NCBI RefSeq assembly: GCF_017877135.1
Contig: NZ_JAGIPH010000002.1
Coordinates: 62,001 to 126,000, forward strand
Source of the DNA: Neorhizobium galegae
GTDB lineage: Bacteria; Pseudomonadota; Alphaproteobacteria; Rhizobiales; Rhizobiaceae
Length of the DNA: 64,000 nucleotides
Direction: 5' to 3'
The notes below the pieces were generated by a model. The model saw only the letters and a program-made list of their open reading frames with translations, was not told the origin of the DNA and made no database searches. Made by a program: the position numbers and the translations under genes. This document shows positions 1-8,927 of the stretch, piece by piece. The stretch's first letter is position 1, and each line of letters opens with the position of its first letter.

Positions 1-1191
1 GCCTTTTCTGGCCCCCGCACCCTCTGCGCCGCCAGCCTCTGCGCCGTCATGGCGGCGAAGAGCTTCCTCCAGAAGATCAATATCCTCTGACCGGCTGACG
101 AAGGAATAGCCTATCATGTCGGCGCATTCGACGACGCTCATCAGGTCCGCCTCGTCCTTGGCGGTGAGCGGCGAAAGGCCAAGCGCCGTATCGGGCAGGT
201 TCAGCCCCTTTTCCGGTTTGATCTTGGTGCCGCCCGTCTTGCAGCGGGTGACGCGGATGAGCGCGGCACCCTCCGACAGCGCCTCGACCACGCCTTCCAG
301 CTTTCCGTCGTCATAGCGAACACGGTCGCCGAGCGACAGCCGGGTGACGATCTGCGGCAGCGACACCGATGCGCAAACCCGCGCCTCGCCGGCAAGCGCC
401 GGTTCTCCCTCGGCCACCAGCCGGAAGAGATCACCGACGTCGAGCTTGGTGCCCTTGGCCGGCACCACGGCCTCCATGCGGATTTTGGGACCGGCAATAT
501 CCATGAGGAGCTTCACCGGGCGTCCCAGCCGCTCGCCGGCTTCGCGCGCATGGCCGGCCATGGCGCGCCAGGCGTCGCGATCGTCATGGGCGCAGTTGAT
601 GCGGGCAATGGTCATGCCGCGCGCCACGAGATCGGCCACCATGTCGGGGGCTTCGGCCGCCTCGCTCGGCAGCGTCACCATGATGCGGCAGTGCCGATGC
701 GAGGGCTCCGGCCCCAGTAGCTCGTCTGCCGCTGCGGCAAGGGCTGACTCACCGTCAAAGAACGCCGCTTCCGTCGGGCGTGGGAATGGCGGTGGGGCAC
801 CGGTTGCCGCCGCAAGGCTTGCCAGCACCGCATCGAGCGTCGGCAGCACGCGACCTTCCAGCCGCCCGAGCGAGGAAAAGCCGAGCCGCATCAGAAGCCG
901 CTGCAGGGGGCGGATATCGCGCCGGCGCAGCGTCAGATAGTGTGAGAGATTGGCAAGGCGCTTGCAGTCCCGGTCGGAGACGGGCGCTTTCGAAAACAGA
1001 GCATCGGCAAGCGGTACGGCACTCTCGGCGATCGCTGTACGCAGCGCCACAAGTTCGTCGAAGAGCGCCTGCATTGCGCGAGCATCCTCTTCGCTGGTCT
1101 CCAAAACGTCCTGTCGGTTGCCCGGGGCGACGCCGTTTGCCGCGTCTGCGGCTCCGGCTGGAATAAGGGTGTCTCTCTGTGCCTGAAGCAT
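1..1191 (-). CDS. Pyruvate kinase-like protein, 3' end cut by window edge
   Basis: Reading on the minus strand from an ATG at 1191, preceded by GGAGAA, gives an open frame of 397 codons that runs off the window edge. After about 150 residues with no recognised domain come pyruvate-kinase-like motifs: RIMVTLPSEA, a GMTIARINCAHDD segment matching the usual GMxxARLNxSHG, MDIAGPKIRME matching LDLxGPKIR, a DDGKLEG stretch, and KGLNLPD followed by LTAKDEADL. This is the barrel with the inserted B domain. The long N-terminal extension and the changed motifs suggest the divergent second pyruvate kinase-like paralogue seen in rhizobia rather than the main glycolytic enzyme. Catalytic competence cannot be judged because the C-terminal part is missing. 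Confidence 0.75.
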   Translation of the reverse strand, partial: MLQAQRDTLIPAGAADAANGVAPGNRQDVLETSEEDARAMQALFDELVALRTAIAESAVPLADALFSKAPVSDRDCKRLANLSHYLTLRRRDIRPLQRLLMRLGFSSLGRLEGRVLPTLDAVLASLAAATGAPPPFPRPTEAAFFDGESALAAAADELLGPEPSHRHCRIMVTLPSEAAEAPDMVADLVARGMTIARINCAHDDRDAWRAMAGHAREAGERLGRPVKLLMDIAGPKIRMEAVVPAKGTKLDVGDLFRLVAEGEPALAGEARVCASVSLPQIVTRLSLGDRVRYDDGKLEGVVEALSEGAALIRVTRCKTGGTKIKPEKGLNLPDTALGLSPLTAKDEADLMSVVECADMIGYSFVSRSEDIDLLEEALRRHDGAEAGGAEGAGARKG

Positions 1192-1356
1192 GGTGTTCTC
1201 CGCATCTCTGGGCCCAAGGCTGGGCTACGGAGTTGACGGTGGTATGACAGGAAACGGCCGGCCTTGCGCCAGCGCAAATCCGGCCGTCAGATTGATCGCA
1301 GTGCGACGTCTTGGCGCAAGGGAAACCCGGCTTTGGCGCCGGCAAACGCGTCCTGC

Positions 1357-1926
1357 CTAGTAACCGCAGGCGCGCAGCTGGTTCTCGTAGCGGCTGGCCA
1401 TGCTGGCCGAACGCTGTGCCGCCTGACGGGTGCCGGAGGAAAACTCGCCGCGTTCATAGCCGCTATGGCCGGAATAATAGGCGAGGTAGAGCCGGTAGCC
1501 GTCCTGGAGCGGGATGCCGTTCGTGTCATGGCTCTTGCGGTGATACCAGCCGACGAAATCGATGGCGTCGCCGAAGTTGGAGCGGCTGGCCCCCCAGCGA
1601 CCGGTCTCGCGGCGATAGGTCTCCCAGGTGCCGTCGAGCGCCTGCGCATAGCCATAGGCAGAGGAGGCGCGCGTCCAGGGAATGAAGCCTAGGAGCTTGG
1701 TGCGCGGCGGCCGGGCGCGGGCGCGGAAACCGGATTCCGTATAGATCGTCGCCATCAGAACCGGAACCGGCACACCGTATCGTTGTGAAGCAGTCCTTGC
1801 GTCGCGGGCCCAGTTGTTGAACAGTCCATCACGTTGTGCGAATATGGCGCAGGCATTGTCGATCCTGTTGGGGGCGGTACCGCACCCAACCAGCATCAGA
1901 AGGGCGATCAGAAAGACAATGCGCAT
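1357..1926 (-). CDS. Lytic transglycosylase-like (SLT fold) lipoprotein
   Basis: A 189-residue protein with a lipoprotein signal: hydrophobic N-terminus and lipobox LVGC, Cys15 being the predicted lipidated residue. Then follows a compact SLT-like domain. ATIYTESGF (Glu64) matches the catalytic Glu-Ser motif of soluble lytic transglycosylases, and SSAYGYAQALDGTWETY matches the conserved GLMQ-type motif. The family cleaves the glycan strands of peptidoglycan to 1,6-anhydromuropeptides. The protein is short for the family and has no peptidoglycan-binding repeat. It stands alone: the pyruvate-kinase-like gene begins 165 nt downstream, and nothing recognisable lies between. Confidence 0.8.
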   Translation of the reverse strand: MRIVFLIALLMLVGCGTAPNRIDNACAIFAQRDGLFNNWARDARTASQRYGVPVPVLMATIYTESGFRARARPPRTKLLGFIPWTRASSAYGYAQALDGTWETYRRETGRWGASRSNFGDAIDFVGWYHRKSHDTNGIPLQDGYRLYLAYYSGHSGYERGEFSSGTRQAAQRSASMASRYENQLRACGY

Positions 1927-1994
1927 CGCTTAACCTCTTGTTCCAAGAGATTTATAGCGATGAAAATTTAACGATGTCTTTAAATGATACAATC

Positions 1995-2576
1995 TTAAAA
2001 GTGTATCATTTCCGTCTTCACACGCATGAGGAACGCAGCGCGCGTGGCCTCCGTGCAGTTGTTCATGTCGTAATGGGCGAGGAATTTAACCGGCGCGCCG
2101 ATGGCGATCTGTGCCCGGATGACACGCTTGATGATCTTTTTCGGCGGGTCCCCGACGAGAAACGCGCGCATGGGCGTGCCGCCATAGGTCAGGACGGCGC
2201 CGAGCTTGCGGATGTGGCGAAGCGTCGGCGTGAGCTTTCCGTCCTGAAGACCGAAGGAAACGCCGGGCAGCCAGACCCGATCGAAATAGCCCTTCAGCAT
2301 GGCGGGAAAGCCGAAATTCCACACCGGCGTGCAGATGACCAGCCCCTCGGCCTGCTTCAGGCGTTCCACGTAGCTCTCAAGCCCCGCCATATTGTCCGGG
2401 TAATCGTGATAGATCCGCCTTCCATGGGCGGAGAGGACCGGATCGAACCCTTCCGCATAGAGATCGCAGGCATCGACCGTATGACCAGCCTCCGCAAGGC
2501 TTGCGCAGGTCTGGCGAAACAGCGCCTTGCCATAGCTTTCCTCGACGGGGTGGGAGTGCAGAACCAGTACGCGCAT
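1995..2576 (-). CDS. NAD(P)H dehydrogenase (quinone)-like flavoprotein
   Basis: A 193-residue flavodoxin-fold protein of the NQO/Flavodoxin_2 family. The N-terminal MRVLVLHSHP strand-loop binds the FMN or FAD phosphate. The segment PVWNFGFPAMLKGYFDRV is the hallmark motif of the family (P-x-W-x-x-x-P-A-x-L-K-G-x-x-D-R). GGTPMRAF lies near the flavin ring. The likely role is two-electron reduction of quinones or similar electrophiles in the cytosol. The ATG at 2576 is chosen over an upstream TTG because GGAG lies 8 nt before it. No partner gene is adjacent. Confidence 0.8.
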   Translation of the reverse strand: MRVLVLHSHPVEESYGKALFRQTCASLAEAGHTVDACDLYAEGFDPVLSAHGRRIYHDYPDNMAGLESYVERLKQAEGLVICTPVWNFGFPAMLKGYFDRVWLPGVSFGLQDGKLTPTLRHIRKLGAVLTYGGTPMRAFLVGDPPKKIIKRVIRAQIAIGAPVKFLAHYDMNNCTEATRAAFLMRVKTEMIHF

Positions 2577-2582
2577 CAGCAA

Positions 2583-3007
2583 AGCTCCAAATCTTGGTCC
2601 GGCGCGAACCCCGCCCGGACGTCAGGTCAAAACTTCCGCGCCGTTTGTCCCAGCACCGCATTCCCTCGCCGCCCAGCCGAGAAAAATAGGGATGCCATGT
2701 GAGTGATCGCATGAGCCGGAGCGCCCGGCCGGGAGTACCTTCGGAATGGATAAAGTGGCGGTTAATCCTGTCGTGTCCTCAGATGTTGTGTGTGATGCCC
2801 CCCCTCTGTCCTGCCGGACATCTCCCCCTCAAGGGGGGAGATCATCGTGTTGATGCCGTCCGCTTTCTCAATGCAGCGTTTCGCCAGACTTAATCGCAAT
2901 GCACATCTTGGACCGGCGGTTTTGCCTCTTGCCAATCTCCCCCCCCCTTGAGGGGGAGATGCCCGGCAGGGCAGAGGGGGTAGACCCGGGGTGAGACGAA
3001 CGCGATC
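2583..3007. repeat. Gene-free stretch with inverted pair of rhizobial-type palindromic repeats
   Basis: This 425-nt spacer holds no credible gene. It carries two related GC-rich elements in opposite orientation, at about 2806-2845 and 2934-2989. Each combines a short hairpin (CTCCCCCTTGAGGGGGAG type) with a conserved arm resembling GATGCCCGGCAGGGCAGAGG. The same arm recurs at 59850-59877. This is typical of short mosaic intergenic repeats in rhizobia. The pair can fold into a large stem and lies downstream of the FAD oxidoreductase gene, so it may act as a transcript 3' end or RNA-stabilising structure (inference). Confidence 0.7.
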
Positions 3008-4423
3008 CTACTCCCCTGCTTCGGAAAAGGCCTGCAGGCCGGGAAACAGGTAATTCTGGCCGGCCTTGAAGTCGAAATCGGGATTGTCCCAGGCAATCAT
3101 CTTGCCGGGGTTCAGAAGCCCCTTCGGATCGGTTTCCTTCTTGAAGGCCAGTTGCACCTCGTCGGTCTGCTTCATGCCGCCTTCTTCCAGCGTGTAGCGG
3201 TGCGGGTTGAACACCGGGCAGCCATTCTCCTCGTGGATGCGGATGATTTCTTCCAGCCGCTCCCGTGTGGTGTAGCGCACCAGCGGCAGGCCGGAGCATT
3301 GCATGCGCCCGTCGAACTTGATGAACTCCAGATGGCCGGGCACCTCGTCGCCGAAGATTTCCGTCATCTTCGCAACCTTTGCCACATGGTCGGGGCCGGG
3401 ATATTGCACCTGCAGATAGGTGAAGCCCGGATCGACCTTCAGCGCCCGCAGCGTCGTGTGGTTCCAACCGAGTTCATAGGCATGCGGAATGCCCTTCATG
3501 CTTTCCACGGTATCGGAGCGGAACAGCACCTCGCCCTTCATCTTCTGCGTCAGCGCCAGGAACGGCTCCATCGAATGCGGCGCCACCATCAGCACCACGA
3601 TCGACTGGTTGCGGTGGCGGATGAACGGCTTGTGGCGCGGGAAGAAGTCGTAAGGAATGGGCGCTGCGATCGGCGCCACTTCCTTCAAGAGAATGCCGTT
3701 CTTGTGGGCGAGCGCATCGGCAAGCCGCACGGCATCCATGTAGTCGTCGTAGCCGACGAGCACATCCACCCAGTCATAGGCCGGCGCCAGCGGCATTTCC
3801 ACCTGCGTGATGATGCCATTGGTGCCATAGGCATGGGTCACCTTCTGCAGGTCCCAGGCTTTGAGATCCAGCACACGCGGTTCCGCCTCCATGGTGACGA
3901 CACGCAGCGACAGGATATTGCCGAGATCGCGAAGGCCGCCCCAATGGATGGAGCCGACGCCGCCCGAGCCGCCGGCCACGAACCCGCCGATGGTGGCGGT
4001 CTGGGCGGTGGAGGGGTGGAAGCGCAGTTCTTGGCCGGAATGGGCCTTGGTCTGCCGGTCAAGTTCGGCAATCACGATGCCCGGTTCGCAGATGACGCGG
4101 CCGGGATGGATTTCCTTCACCTTGTTCATGTTGATGAGGTTCAAGACGATGCCGCCGGCAAGCGGCATGGCCTGCCCGTAATTGCCGGTGCCGGCGCCGC
4201 GCGGGGTGACCGGAACGCCATGGGCATAGGCCACCTTCAGCGTGCGGATGACCTCTTCCTCGTTTTTCGGCGACACCACGAGATCGGCCGTCACATGGTC
4301 GAGTTCTGCCTTGAGAATCGGCGAATACCAGTAGAAATCGCGGCTCTTCTGGCGCACCAGTGCCGGATTGTCTTCCACCGCAATGCCGTCGAGGTCGCGT
4401 TTGATCTGTGCGTAATCGGCCAT
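3008..4423 (-). CDS. FAD-binding oxidoreductase (VAO/PCMH, GlcD-like)
   Basis: A 471-residue flavoprotein of the FAD_binding_4 type. Residues ~50-200 form the PCMH FAD-binding domain: TPRGAGTGNYGQAMPLAGG is the phosphate-binding motif, and TIGGFVAGGSGGVGSIHWG is the second glycine-rich motif. The C-terminus ends in the characteristic DPKGLLNPGKM. Such enzymes oxidise alpha-hydroxy acids, lactones or similar substrates. The ATG at 4423 is chosen because it is a single base after the stop of the upstream deaminase gene, indicating translational coupling. Last gene of the ABC transporter/deaminase operon, so it probably acts on a downstream catabolite. The substrate is unknown. Confidence 0.8.
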   Translation of the reverse strand: MADYAQIKRDLDGIAVEDNPALVRQKSRDFYWYSPILKAELDHVTADLVVSPKNEEEVIRTLKVAYAHGVPVTPRGAGTGNYGQAMPLAGGIVLNLINMNKVKEIHPGRVICEPGIVIAELDRQTKAHSGQELRFHPSTAQTATIGGFVAGGSGGVGSIHWGGLRDLGNILSLRVVTMEAEPRVLDLKAWDLQKVTHAYGTNGIITQVEMPLAPAYDWVDVLVGYDDYMDAVRLADALAHKNGILLKEVAPIAAPIPYDFFPRHKPFIRHRNQSIVVLMVAPHSMEPFLALTQKMKGEVLFRSDTVESMKGIPHAYELGWNHTTLRALKVDPGFTYLQVQYPGPDHVAKVAKMTEIFGDEVPGHLEFIKFDGRMQCSGLPLVRYTTRERLEEIIRIHEENGCPVFNPHRYTLEEGGMKQTDEVQLAFKKETDPKGLLNPGKMIAWDNPDFDFKAGQNYLFPGLQAFSEAGE

Positions 4424-4424
4424 G

Positions 4425-5732
4425 TTATCGGTCCAGGATCGGGTCAAGGTCACGGTAATCCGGCAGGCGGCGGTCGATGCCCATGCCATTCCGCATCACG
4501 ATGCGGTCCGCCTGCGGACGGGAAAGAAATTCGCTCCAGCGGCGCGCCGAAAACAGCACGAGATCGGCGGCAAGGCCTGCCTTGATGCGGCCGATGTCGG
4601 AGCGACCGAGACTGTCGGCGGGGGTGGTCGTCACCACGCGGGCCGCCTCGTCGAGCGGATGGTCGAGATGCAGGATGCGCACCGACTCGCGAAACACCTC
4701 GACCGCATCGAGATCGCCATAGGCGTAGAAGGGGTCGCGGGTATTGTCGGAGGAAACCGAGGTCTTGACCCCCGCCGCCGTCAATTCATGAAACAGCGTG
4801 ACGCCCCGCCAGCGCGGCGTGCGGCCCGCATGTCGGTCCTGCAGATACATGTTGCACATCGGCAGTGACACGACCGAAAGACCGGCTTCGGCCACCAGAT
4901 CGACGGTGCGTTTTGCCAGCTCCTCGTCCTGGCGCGCCAGCGAGCAGCAGTGACCGACGGTGACCTTGCCTTCAAAGCCAAGGCGCAGTTTCGTTTCGGC
5001 AATTGTTTTGAGCGTCAGAACCTGCTTGTCTTCCGTCTCGTCCACATGCAGGTCGATGTCGAGCCCATTGTCGGCGGCGGCACGAAACAGTGTTTCGAGG
5101 ATCTTTTCGAAGTCGGGCAGGATGCGGGTGGCGCCGCCCAGAAGGCCGCCATGGCGTTTCGTGACTGCCACGATATCGGCAAACACCGGTTCGTTCAGCA
5201 CTTGCTCCAGCGGCAGAAGCGCCACGGCCTGCAGGGCGACACGGTCCTGCCATTCCGCGCGCAGCTCGGAAAAGACGGTAAAGGAAATGCCGTGCTGCGG
5301 CGGAATGCTGTCGAGATGGGTGCGGATGAGCTTTGTGCCGTGCGCATAGGCCGTTTTCAGTGAAAATTCCATACGAGCGCGCACGTCTTGCGCCGACCAG
5401 TTTTGCGCGCGGTCGGCACTGACATTTTCGAGCGCGCCCAGGAAAGTGCCATCCGGGTTGCGCCGGCGCTCCCAGATATGGCCCTTGTCGAGATGCGTGT
5501 GCATATCGACAAAACAGGGAAACACCATGCCATCGCGAAGGTCGGCGCGCGGAAGGGCAGCCGGTGCCGTGCCGGGCGAGACGATGCTTTCAATTTTGCC
5601 GCCGGCAATGATCAGGTCGGCCGAGACGAGGCCTTCCTTGGCCGGGGCCTCGTAGCCTTCGACGGTGATGGAGGGCAGCGTGGCATTGGCCAGAACGAAA
5701 TGGTCGGCCTTGGGAAGATCGAGAAAGGACAT
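4425..5732 (-). CDS. Cytosine deaminase-like amidohydrolase (CodA type)
   Basis: A 435-residue metal-dependent amidohydrolase. FVDMHTHLDKGH (His78, His80) is the HxH metal motif in the form specific to cytosine/isoguanine deaminases. LHVDETED supplies the next metal and substrate residues, VGHCCSL carries another metal His, and SSDNTRDPFYAYGDLD matches the SDNxRDPFYxYGDxD signature of CodA. The expected reaction is hydrolytic deamination of cytosine to uracil, or a related ring. It overlaps the permease gene by 1 nt (TGATG) and is followed after 1 nt by the FAD oxidoreductase gene, so it belongs to the transporter operon. CodA homologues include other N-heterocycle hydrolases, so the substrate is inferred. 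Confidence 0.82.
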   Translation of the reverse strand: MSFLDLPKADHFVLANATLPSITVEGYEAPAKEGLVSADLIIAGGKIESIVSPGTAPAALPRADLRDGMVFPCFVDMHTHLDKGHIWERRRNPDGTFLGALENVSADRAQNWSAQDVRARMEFSLKTAYAHGTKLIRTHLDSIPPQHGISFTVFSELRAEWQDRVALQAVALLPLEQVLNEPVFADIVAVTKRHGGLLGGATRILPDFEKILETLFRAAADNGLDIDLHVDETEDKQVLTLKTIAETKLRLGFEGKVTVGHCCSLARQDEELAKRTVDLVAEAGLSVVSLPMCNMYLQDRHAGRTPRWRGVTLFHELTAAGVKTSVSSDNTRDPFYAYGDLDAVEVFRESVRILHLDHPLDEAARVVTTTPADSLGRSDIGRIKAGLAADLVLFSARRWSEFLSRPQADRIVMRNGMGIDRRLPDYRDLDPILDR

Positions 5733-6553
5733 CAGTTTTCTCTCCTTATGCTGCTCTCGTGCCAGCGGTGAAGCCCGAGCCAGGCGATGAAGGAGGTGAT
5801 GCCGAAGATCACCACGCCGAGCGCCGAGAGGAGGATCAGTGCTGCAAAGAGACGCGGAATATTCAGGCGGTACTGGGCTTCCAGGAGACGGAAGGCGAGA
5901 CCGGAGCCGGCACCGGCCGAGCCCGCGGCAAATTCGGCCACCACGGCTGCAATCAGCGACAGACCGCCGCCGATGCGAAGCCCGGTCATGAAATAGGGGA
6001 GCGATGCCGGAAGTTTCAAATAGATCAGCGTCTGCCAGCGCGAGGCGCCGTAGAGGTCAAAAAGATTCAGCAGGTTATGATCGACGCTCTTCAGCCCCTG
6101 CACCATGTTCGACAGGATCGGAAAGAAGGCGACGAGGAAGGCGCAGATGAGAAGTGCCACCTGCGTGGTCGGCGCATAGATGAGGATCAGCGGCGCGATG
6201 GCCACGATCGGGGTCACCTGCAGGATGACGGCGATCGGATAAAATGCCGTTTCGATCCATTTCGATTGCACGAGGAAGACGGCGATACCGACGCCGCCGA
6301 CAAGCGCCAGGGCCAGCGCCGACATCGTGATCTTTGTCGTGACCCAAAGCGCCGGCGACAGCGTGCCCCAGTCCTTGACGAGGGCAAGCGCCACCGCGCC
6401 CGGGCCGGGCAGGATATATTGCGGAACGCCGGTTGCCGTGACCAGCACCTGCCAGAGAAGCACCAGGCAGACGACGACGAGGATCGGAATGGCGATGCGC
6501 AGCAGCGTTTCGCGATGGCGGAAGACAAAGCCCGGTTCGTGCAAGGCGGCCAT
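5732..6553 (-). CDS. ABC transporter permease (SsuC/TauC/ThiX family)
   Basis: A 273-residue integral membrane protein with about six membrane segments and the BPD_transp_1 fold. The cytoplasmic coupling loop carries the EAA-like segment LYGASRWQTLIYLKLPASLPYFMTGLRIGGG, broken here into LYGASRWQTLIYLKLPAS and PYFMTGLRIGGG. This subfamily serves NMT1/SsuA-type binding proteins for sulfonates, taurine or pyrimidine thiamine precursors. The ATG at 6553 is chosen because it overlaps the stop of the ATPase gene (TGATGG). A longer frame upstream lies inside that gene. It acts with the ATPase at 6553-7386 and the binding protein at 7727-8743. Confidence 0.88.
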   Translation of the reverse strand: MAALHEPGFVFRHRETLLRIAIPILVVVCLVLLWQVLVTATGVPQYILPGPGAVALALVKDWGTLSPALWVTTKITMSALALALVGGVGIAVFLVQSKWIETAFYPIAVILQVTPIVAIAPLILIYAPTTQVALLICAFLVAFFPILSNMVQGLKSVDHNLLNLFDLYGASRWQTLIYLKLPASLPYFMTGLRIGGGLSLIAAVVAEFAAGSAGAGSGLAFRLLEAQYRLNIPRLFAALILLSALGVVIFGITSFIAWLGLHRWHESSIRREN

Positions 6554-7386
6554 CAATGCATCTCCATGCCATCGGCAAGCGGAAAGCCGATCGCTTCCAT
6601 CAGCGAATGCGACACCTTTTCGCAAGTTGCGCGATATTCTTCCGAGCTGCGATAAAGCGGGCCGCGATCCAGGCTGGTGGAAAGCGGAAAATCCGCATGC
6701 ACCCGGCCGGGCCGCGCCTTCATCACCACGATGCGGTTGGAGAGATAGGCGCTCTCGAACACCGAATGGGTGACGAAGATGACGGTGATACCCGTTTCGC
6801 GCCAGAGCCGCAGCACGTCGTCATTGAGTTTCTGGCGGGTGATTTCGTCGAGCGCCGCGAAAGGCTCGTCCATCAGGAGAAGTTTTGGCTTGGTGACGAG
6901 CGCGCGGGCAATCGAAACACGCATCTTCATGCCGCCGGAAAGTTCTCGCGGATAGGCATCGGCAAAATCCTTGAGCCCCACCATGTCGAGTGAGGTCATG
7001 ATGTTTTCGCGCGCGGCAGCCTTCGAGACGCCGGCAAGCCTGAGCGGCAGGTAGACATTGCCGAACACCGTCTGCCACGGCATCAGCGTCGGCTCCTGGA
7101 AGACGAAGGAAATATCGCCTTCCGGCAGGCCCTTGGAATTGATGCGCGAGCTTGGCCAGTCGATCTCGCCGGTGCTGACGTCGCCGAGCCCCGCAATGAT
7201 GCGCAGCGCCGTCGACTTGCCGCAGCCGGAGGGACCAAGCAGGCTCACGAACTCTCCACCCTGGACGGTGAGCGACATATCCGACAGCGCCAGCGTGCCG
7301 CTCGAAAAGCTCTTGGAGACATTGCGCATCACCACCAACGGGCGCTTGTGGGAGGCGGGGGGCAGTGGGGCATCAGTCTCGGTCAT
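6553..7386 (-). CDS. ABC transporter ATP-binding protein (nitrate/sulfonate/pyrimidine type)
   Basis: A 277-residue ABC ATPase. The Walker A motif is GPSGCGKST, the Q-loop lies in FVFQEPTLMPW, the signature is LSGGMKMRVSIARAL, and Walker B is LLLMDEPFAALD, followed by a switch His in VTHSVFESAYL. This pattern belongs to the SsuB/TauB/NrtD family that energises uptake through the adjacent permease. The gene is first of the tightly packed block 7386-3008. It is separated from the binding-protein gene upstream by 340 nt of repeat-rich DNA, which is unusual inside an ABC operon. Confidence 0.88.
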   Translation of the reverse strand: MTETDAPLPPASHKRPLVVMRNVSKSFSSGTLALSDMSLTVQGGEFVSLLGPSGCGKSTALRIIAGLGDVSTGEIDWPSSRINSKGLPEGDISFVFQEPTLMPWQTVFGNVYLPLRLAGVSKAAARENIMTSLDMVGLKDFADAYPRELSGGMKMRVSIARALVTKPKLLLMDEPFAALDEITRQKLNDDVLRLWRETGITVIFVTHSVFESAYLSNRIVVMKARPGRVHADFPLSTSLDRGPLYRSSEEYRATCEKVSHSLMEAIGFPLADGMEMH

Positions 7387-7726
7387 AAAGGGCCTTGTGT
7401 TCTTTGCATGTGTGTGGGGGCTTTCCAGAGTTTTTCGAAAAGCTGCCCCTCACCCTAACCCTCTCCCCGTGGGGACGGGGGGAGGGGACTTCGTTGTGCG
7501 CCAAAGGCACTGTCAGACTCAGCGGCTGTCGCGACATGCGCCAAGCGAGCCGATGCTGGCAAAGACCCCCTCTGGCCTGCCGGCTTTTGGGTCGAGCCAC
7601 CGGTCTCACCCCGTCCTTCGGACCCCGCCACAAGGGGGGGACTGCAGGAGGCAACCGTTGCCTCAGCCCGAAGAGTGGCGAGGGATGGACAAGCCCCTCC
7701 CCCTTGTGGGGAGGGGACTTCGCCGT
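7387..7726. repeat. Repeat-rich spacer between binding-protein and ATPase genes
   Basis: This 340-nt stretch has no credible gene. It contains at least three GC-rich palindromic elements: one at 7445-7490 (CCCTCACCCTAACCCTCTCC and its GGGG-rich partner), one at about 7566-7645 carrying the TCTGGCCTGCCGG arm also seen near 2820 and 59855, and a hairpin at 7694-7717 (CCCCTCCCC with a GGGGAGGGG partner). It lies inside an apparent transporter operon. Such hairpins could block 3' exonucleases and keep the binding-protein mRNA more abundant than the downstream part (inference). Confidence 0.7.
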
Positions 7727-8743
7727 TTACTTCTTCAGCGCCATGCCGACGCCCTTGCAGACGAACTTGGTGGAATAGGCCTTCTTGTAGTCGAGGTCGG
7801 CCGGCTGCACGCCGATCTGCACCATCTCTTCGAAGAATTTCTTGTAACGCTCGTCGGTGATGCAGCCGATGCCCTTGGTCAGCGCGTCGCCGGATTCCAC
7901 GATGCCGTATTCCTTCATCTTTTGAATGGAATAGGCGATCTGGCCATCCGTCATTTCCGGATTGTCCTTCTTGATCAGCGCGTTCGCCTTGGAATTGTCG
8001 CCGTAGAGATAGGTGTACCAGCCTTCGATCGTGGCATCGACGAAGCGCTGCACCACGTCCGCCTTGGTGTCGATCATCTTCTGCGTGGTGGTGATCATCG
8101 TCGAATAGGGGCTGTAGCCGGCATCCGCCAGCAGGAAGACTTTCGGCGTCCAGCCGGCCTGCTTGCCGATCTCATAGGGTTCCGACGTCAAATAGCCCTG
8201 CTGGGCGGATTTCTTGTCGGCGATGAAGGGGGCGGGGTTGAACGTGTAGGGCTTGTACTGCTCTTCCTTGAAGCCCGGAAAGTTCTTCTTCATCCACTCG
8301 AAATAGGTGACATAGCCTTCCTTGCCCATGAAGATGGTGTCGAGCTTGGCAAGGTCGCCGAACTTTTCGACGCCGGCATCCGGATGGGCGAGCAGGACCT
8401 GCGGGTCCTTCTGGAAGATCGAGGCGACCGAGACGAGCGGGATGCCCTGCTTGACGGCGTCCATGTCGCCGAGCGGACCGCCCATGTAGAAATCCACCTT
8501 GCCGGCAATCAGCAGCGCCCGGTTGGCGGCATTCGGTCCACCCTGCACGATGGTGACTTTCAGCCCGTGCTTTTCATAGGTTCCATCAGCCACGGCCTGA
8601 TAAAAGCCGCCATGTTCGGCCTGCGCCAGCCAGTTGGTGCCGTAGCTTACCTCGTCGAGAGCGAGCGCCTGGCCGCTCATTGCAATGCCGGTGCCCAGAG
8701 CCATGCCGGCGAGAGTGGTCTTCAATTTCCGCAGCGTGTCCAT
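7727..8743 (-). CDS. ABC transporter substrate-binding protein (NMT1/THI5-like)
   Basis: A 338-residue periplasmic binding protein. The start at 8743 gives a proper Sec signal peptide (MDTLRKLKTTLAGMALGTGI onward, cleaved after about QALA) and follows AGGTGG. A longer frame upstream would bury the signal. The mature part begins DEVSYGTNWLAQAEHGGFYQA, shown here as DEVSYGTNWLAQAEHGG, matching NMT1 proteins that bind pyrimidines such as hydroxymethylpyrimidine and related rings. ALLIAGKVDFYMGG is the conserved ligand-pocket segment. It probably delivers an N-heterocycle to the permease and ATPase encoded downstream. The deaminase in the same run supports a pyrimidine, but the ligand is not proven. 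Confidence 0.85.
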   Translation of the reverse strand: MDTLRKLKTTLAGMALGTGIAMSGQALALDEVSYGTNWLAQAEHGGFYQAVADGTYEKHGLKVTIVQGGPNAANRALLIAGKVDFYMGGPLGDMDAVKQGIPLVSVASIFQKDPQVLLAHPDAGVEKFGDLAKLDTIFMGKEGYVTYFEWMKKNFPGFKEEQYKPYTFNPAPFIADKKSAQQGYLTSEPYEIGKQAGWTPKVFLLADAGYSPYSTMITTTQKMIDTKADVVQRFVDATIEGWYTYLYGDNSKANALIKKDNPEMTDGQIAYSIQKMKEYGIVESGDALTKGIGCITDERYKKFFEEMVQIGVQPADLDYKKAYSTKFVCKGVGMALKK

Positions 8744-8881
8744 TCCACCTGTTCCCTTTTCCGATGCCGGGACGCTCTTTGCGGCATCCCTTTCATCCAT
8801 TTCAGCCATTGGTTTTGCGCTTTGAAAAGCATCAAAATTCGCACGGATTGATGCCTTTGTGGCAGCGCTCATCTGGTCACT

Positions 8882-8894
8882 GCACAAATTGTGC
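8882..8894. promoter_or_regulatory. 13-bp palindrome between divergent transporter and LysR genes
   Basis: GCACAAATTGTGC is a perfect inverted repeat (6+1+6) lying 33 nt before the LysR-family start at 8928. LysR proteins usually bind dyads in the intergenic region they share with their target operon. This is therefore the best candidate operator for autoregulation and for control of the ABC/deaminase operon. Binding is inferred from position and symmetry only. Confidence 0.45.
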
Positions 8895-8927
8895 GGCATG
8901 ATGAAATCTTAAGCAATGGGGCCCGGC

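Noticed and set aside
3152..4585. Long plus-strand open frame (477 codons) opposite the FAD oxidoreductase gene
   Set aside because: It lies antisense to clear enzyme genes, is rich in His/Arg/Gly as expected of a complementary frame in GC-rich DNA, and has no recognisable domain.
7058..8851. 597-codon plus-strand frame across the repeat-rich spacer and binding-protein gene
   Set aside because: It crosses repeat DNA and is antisense to a well-supported periplasmic binding protein with signal peptide.
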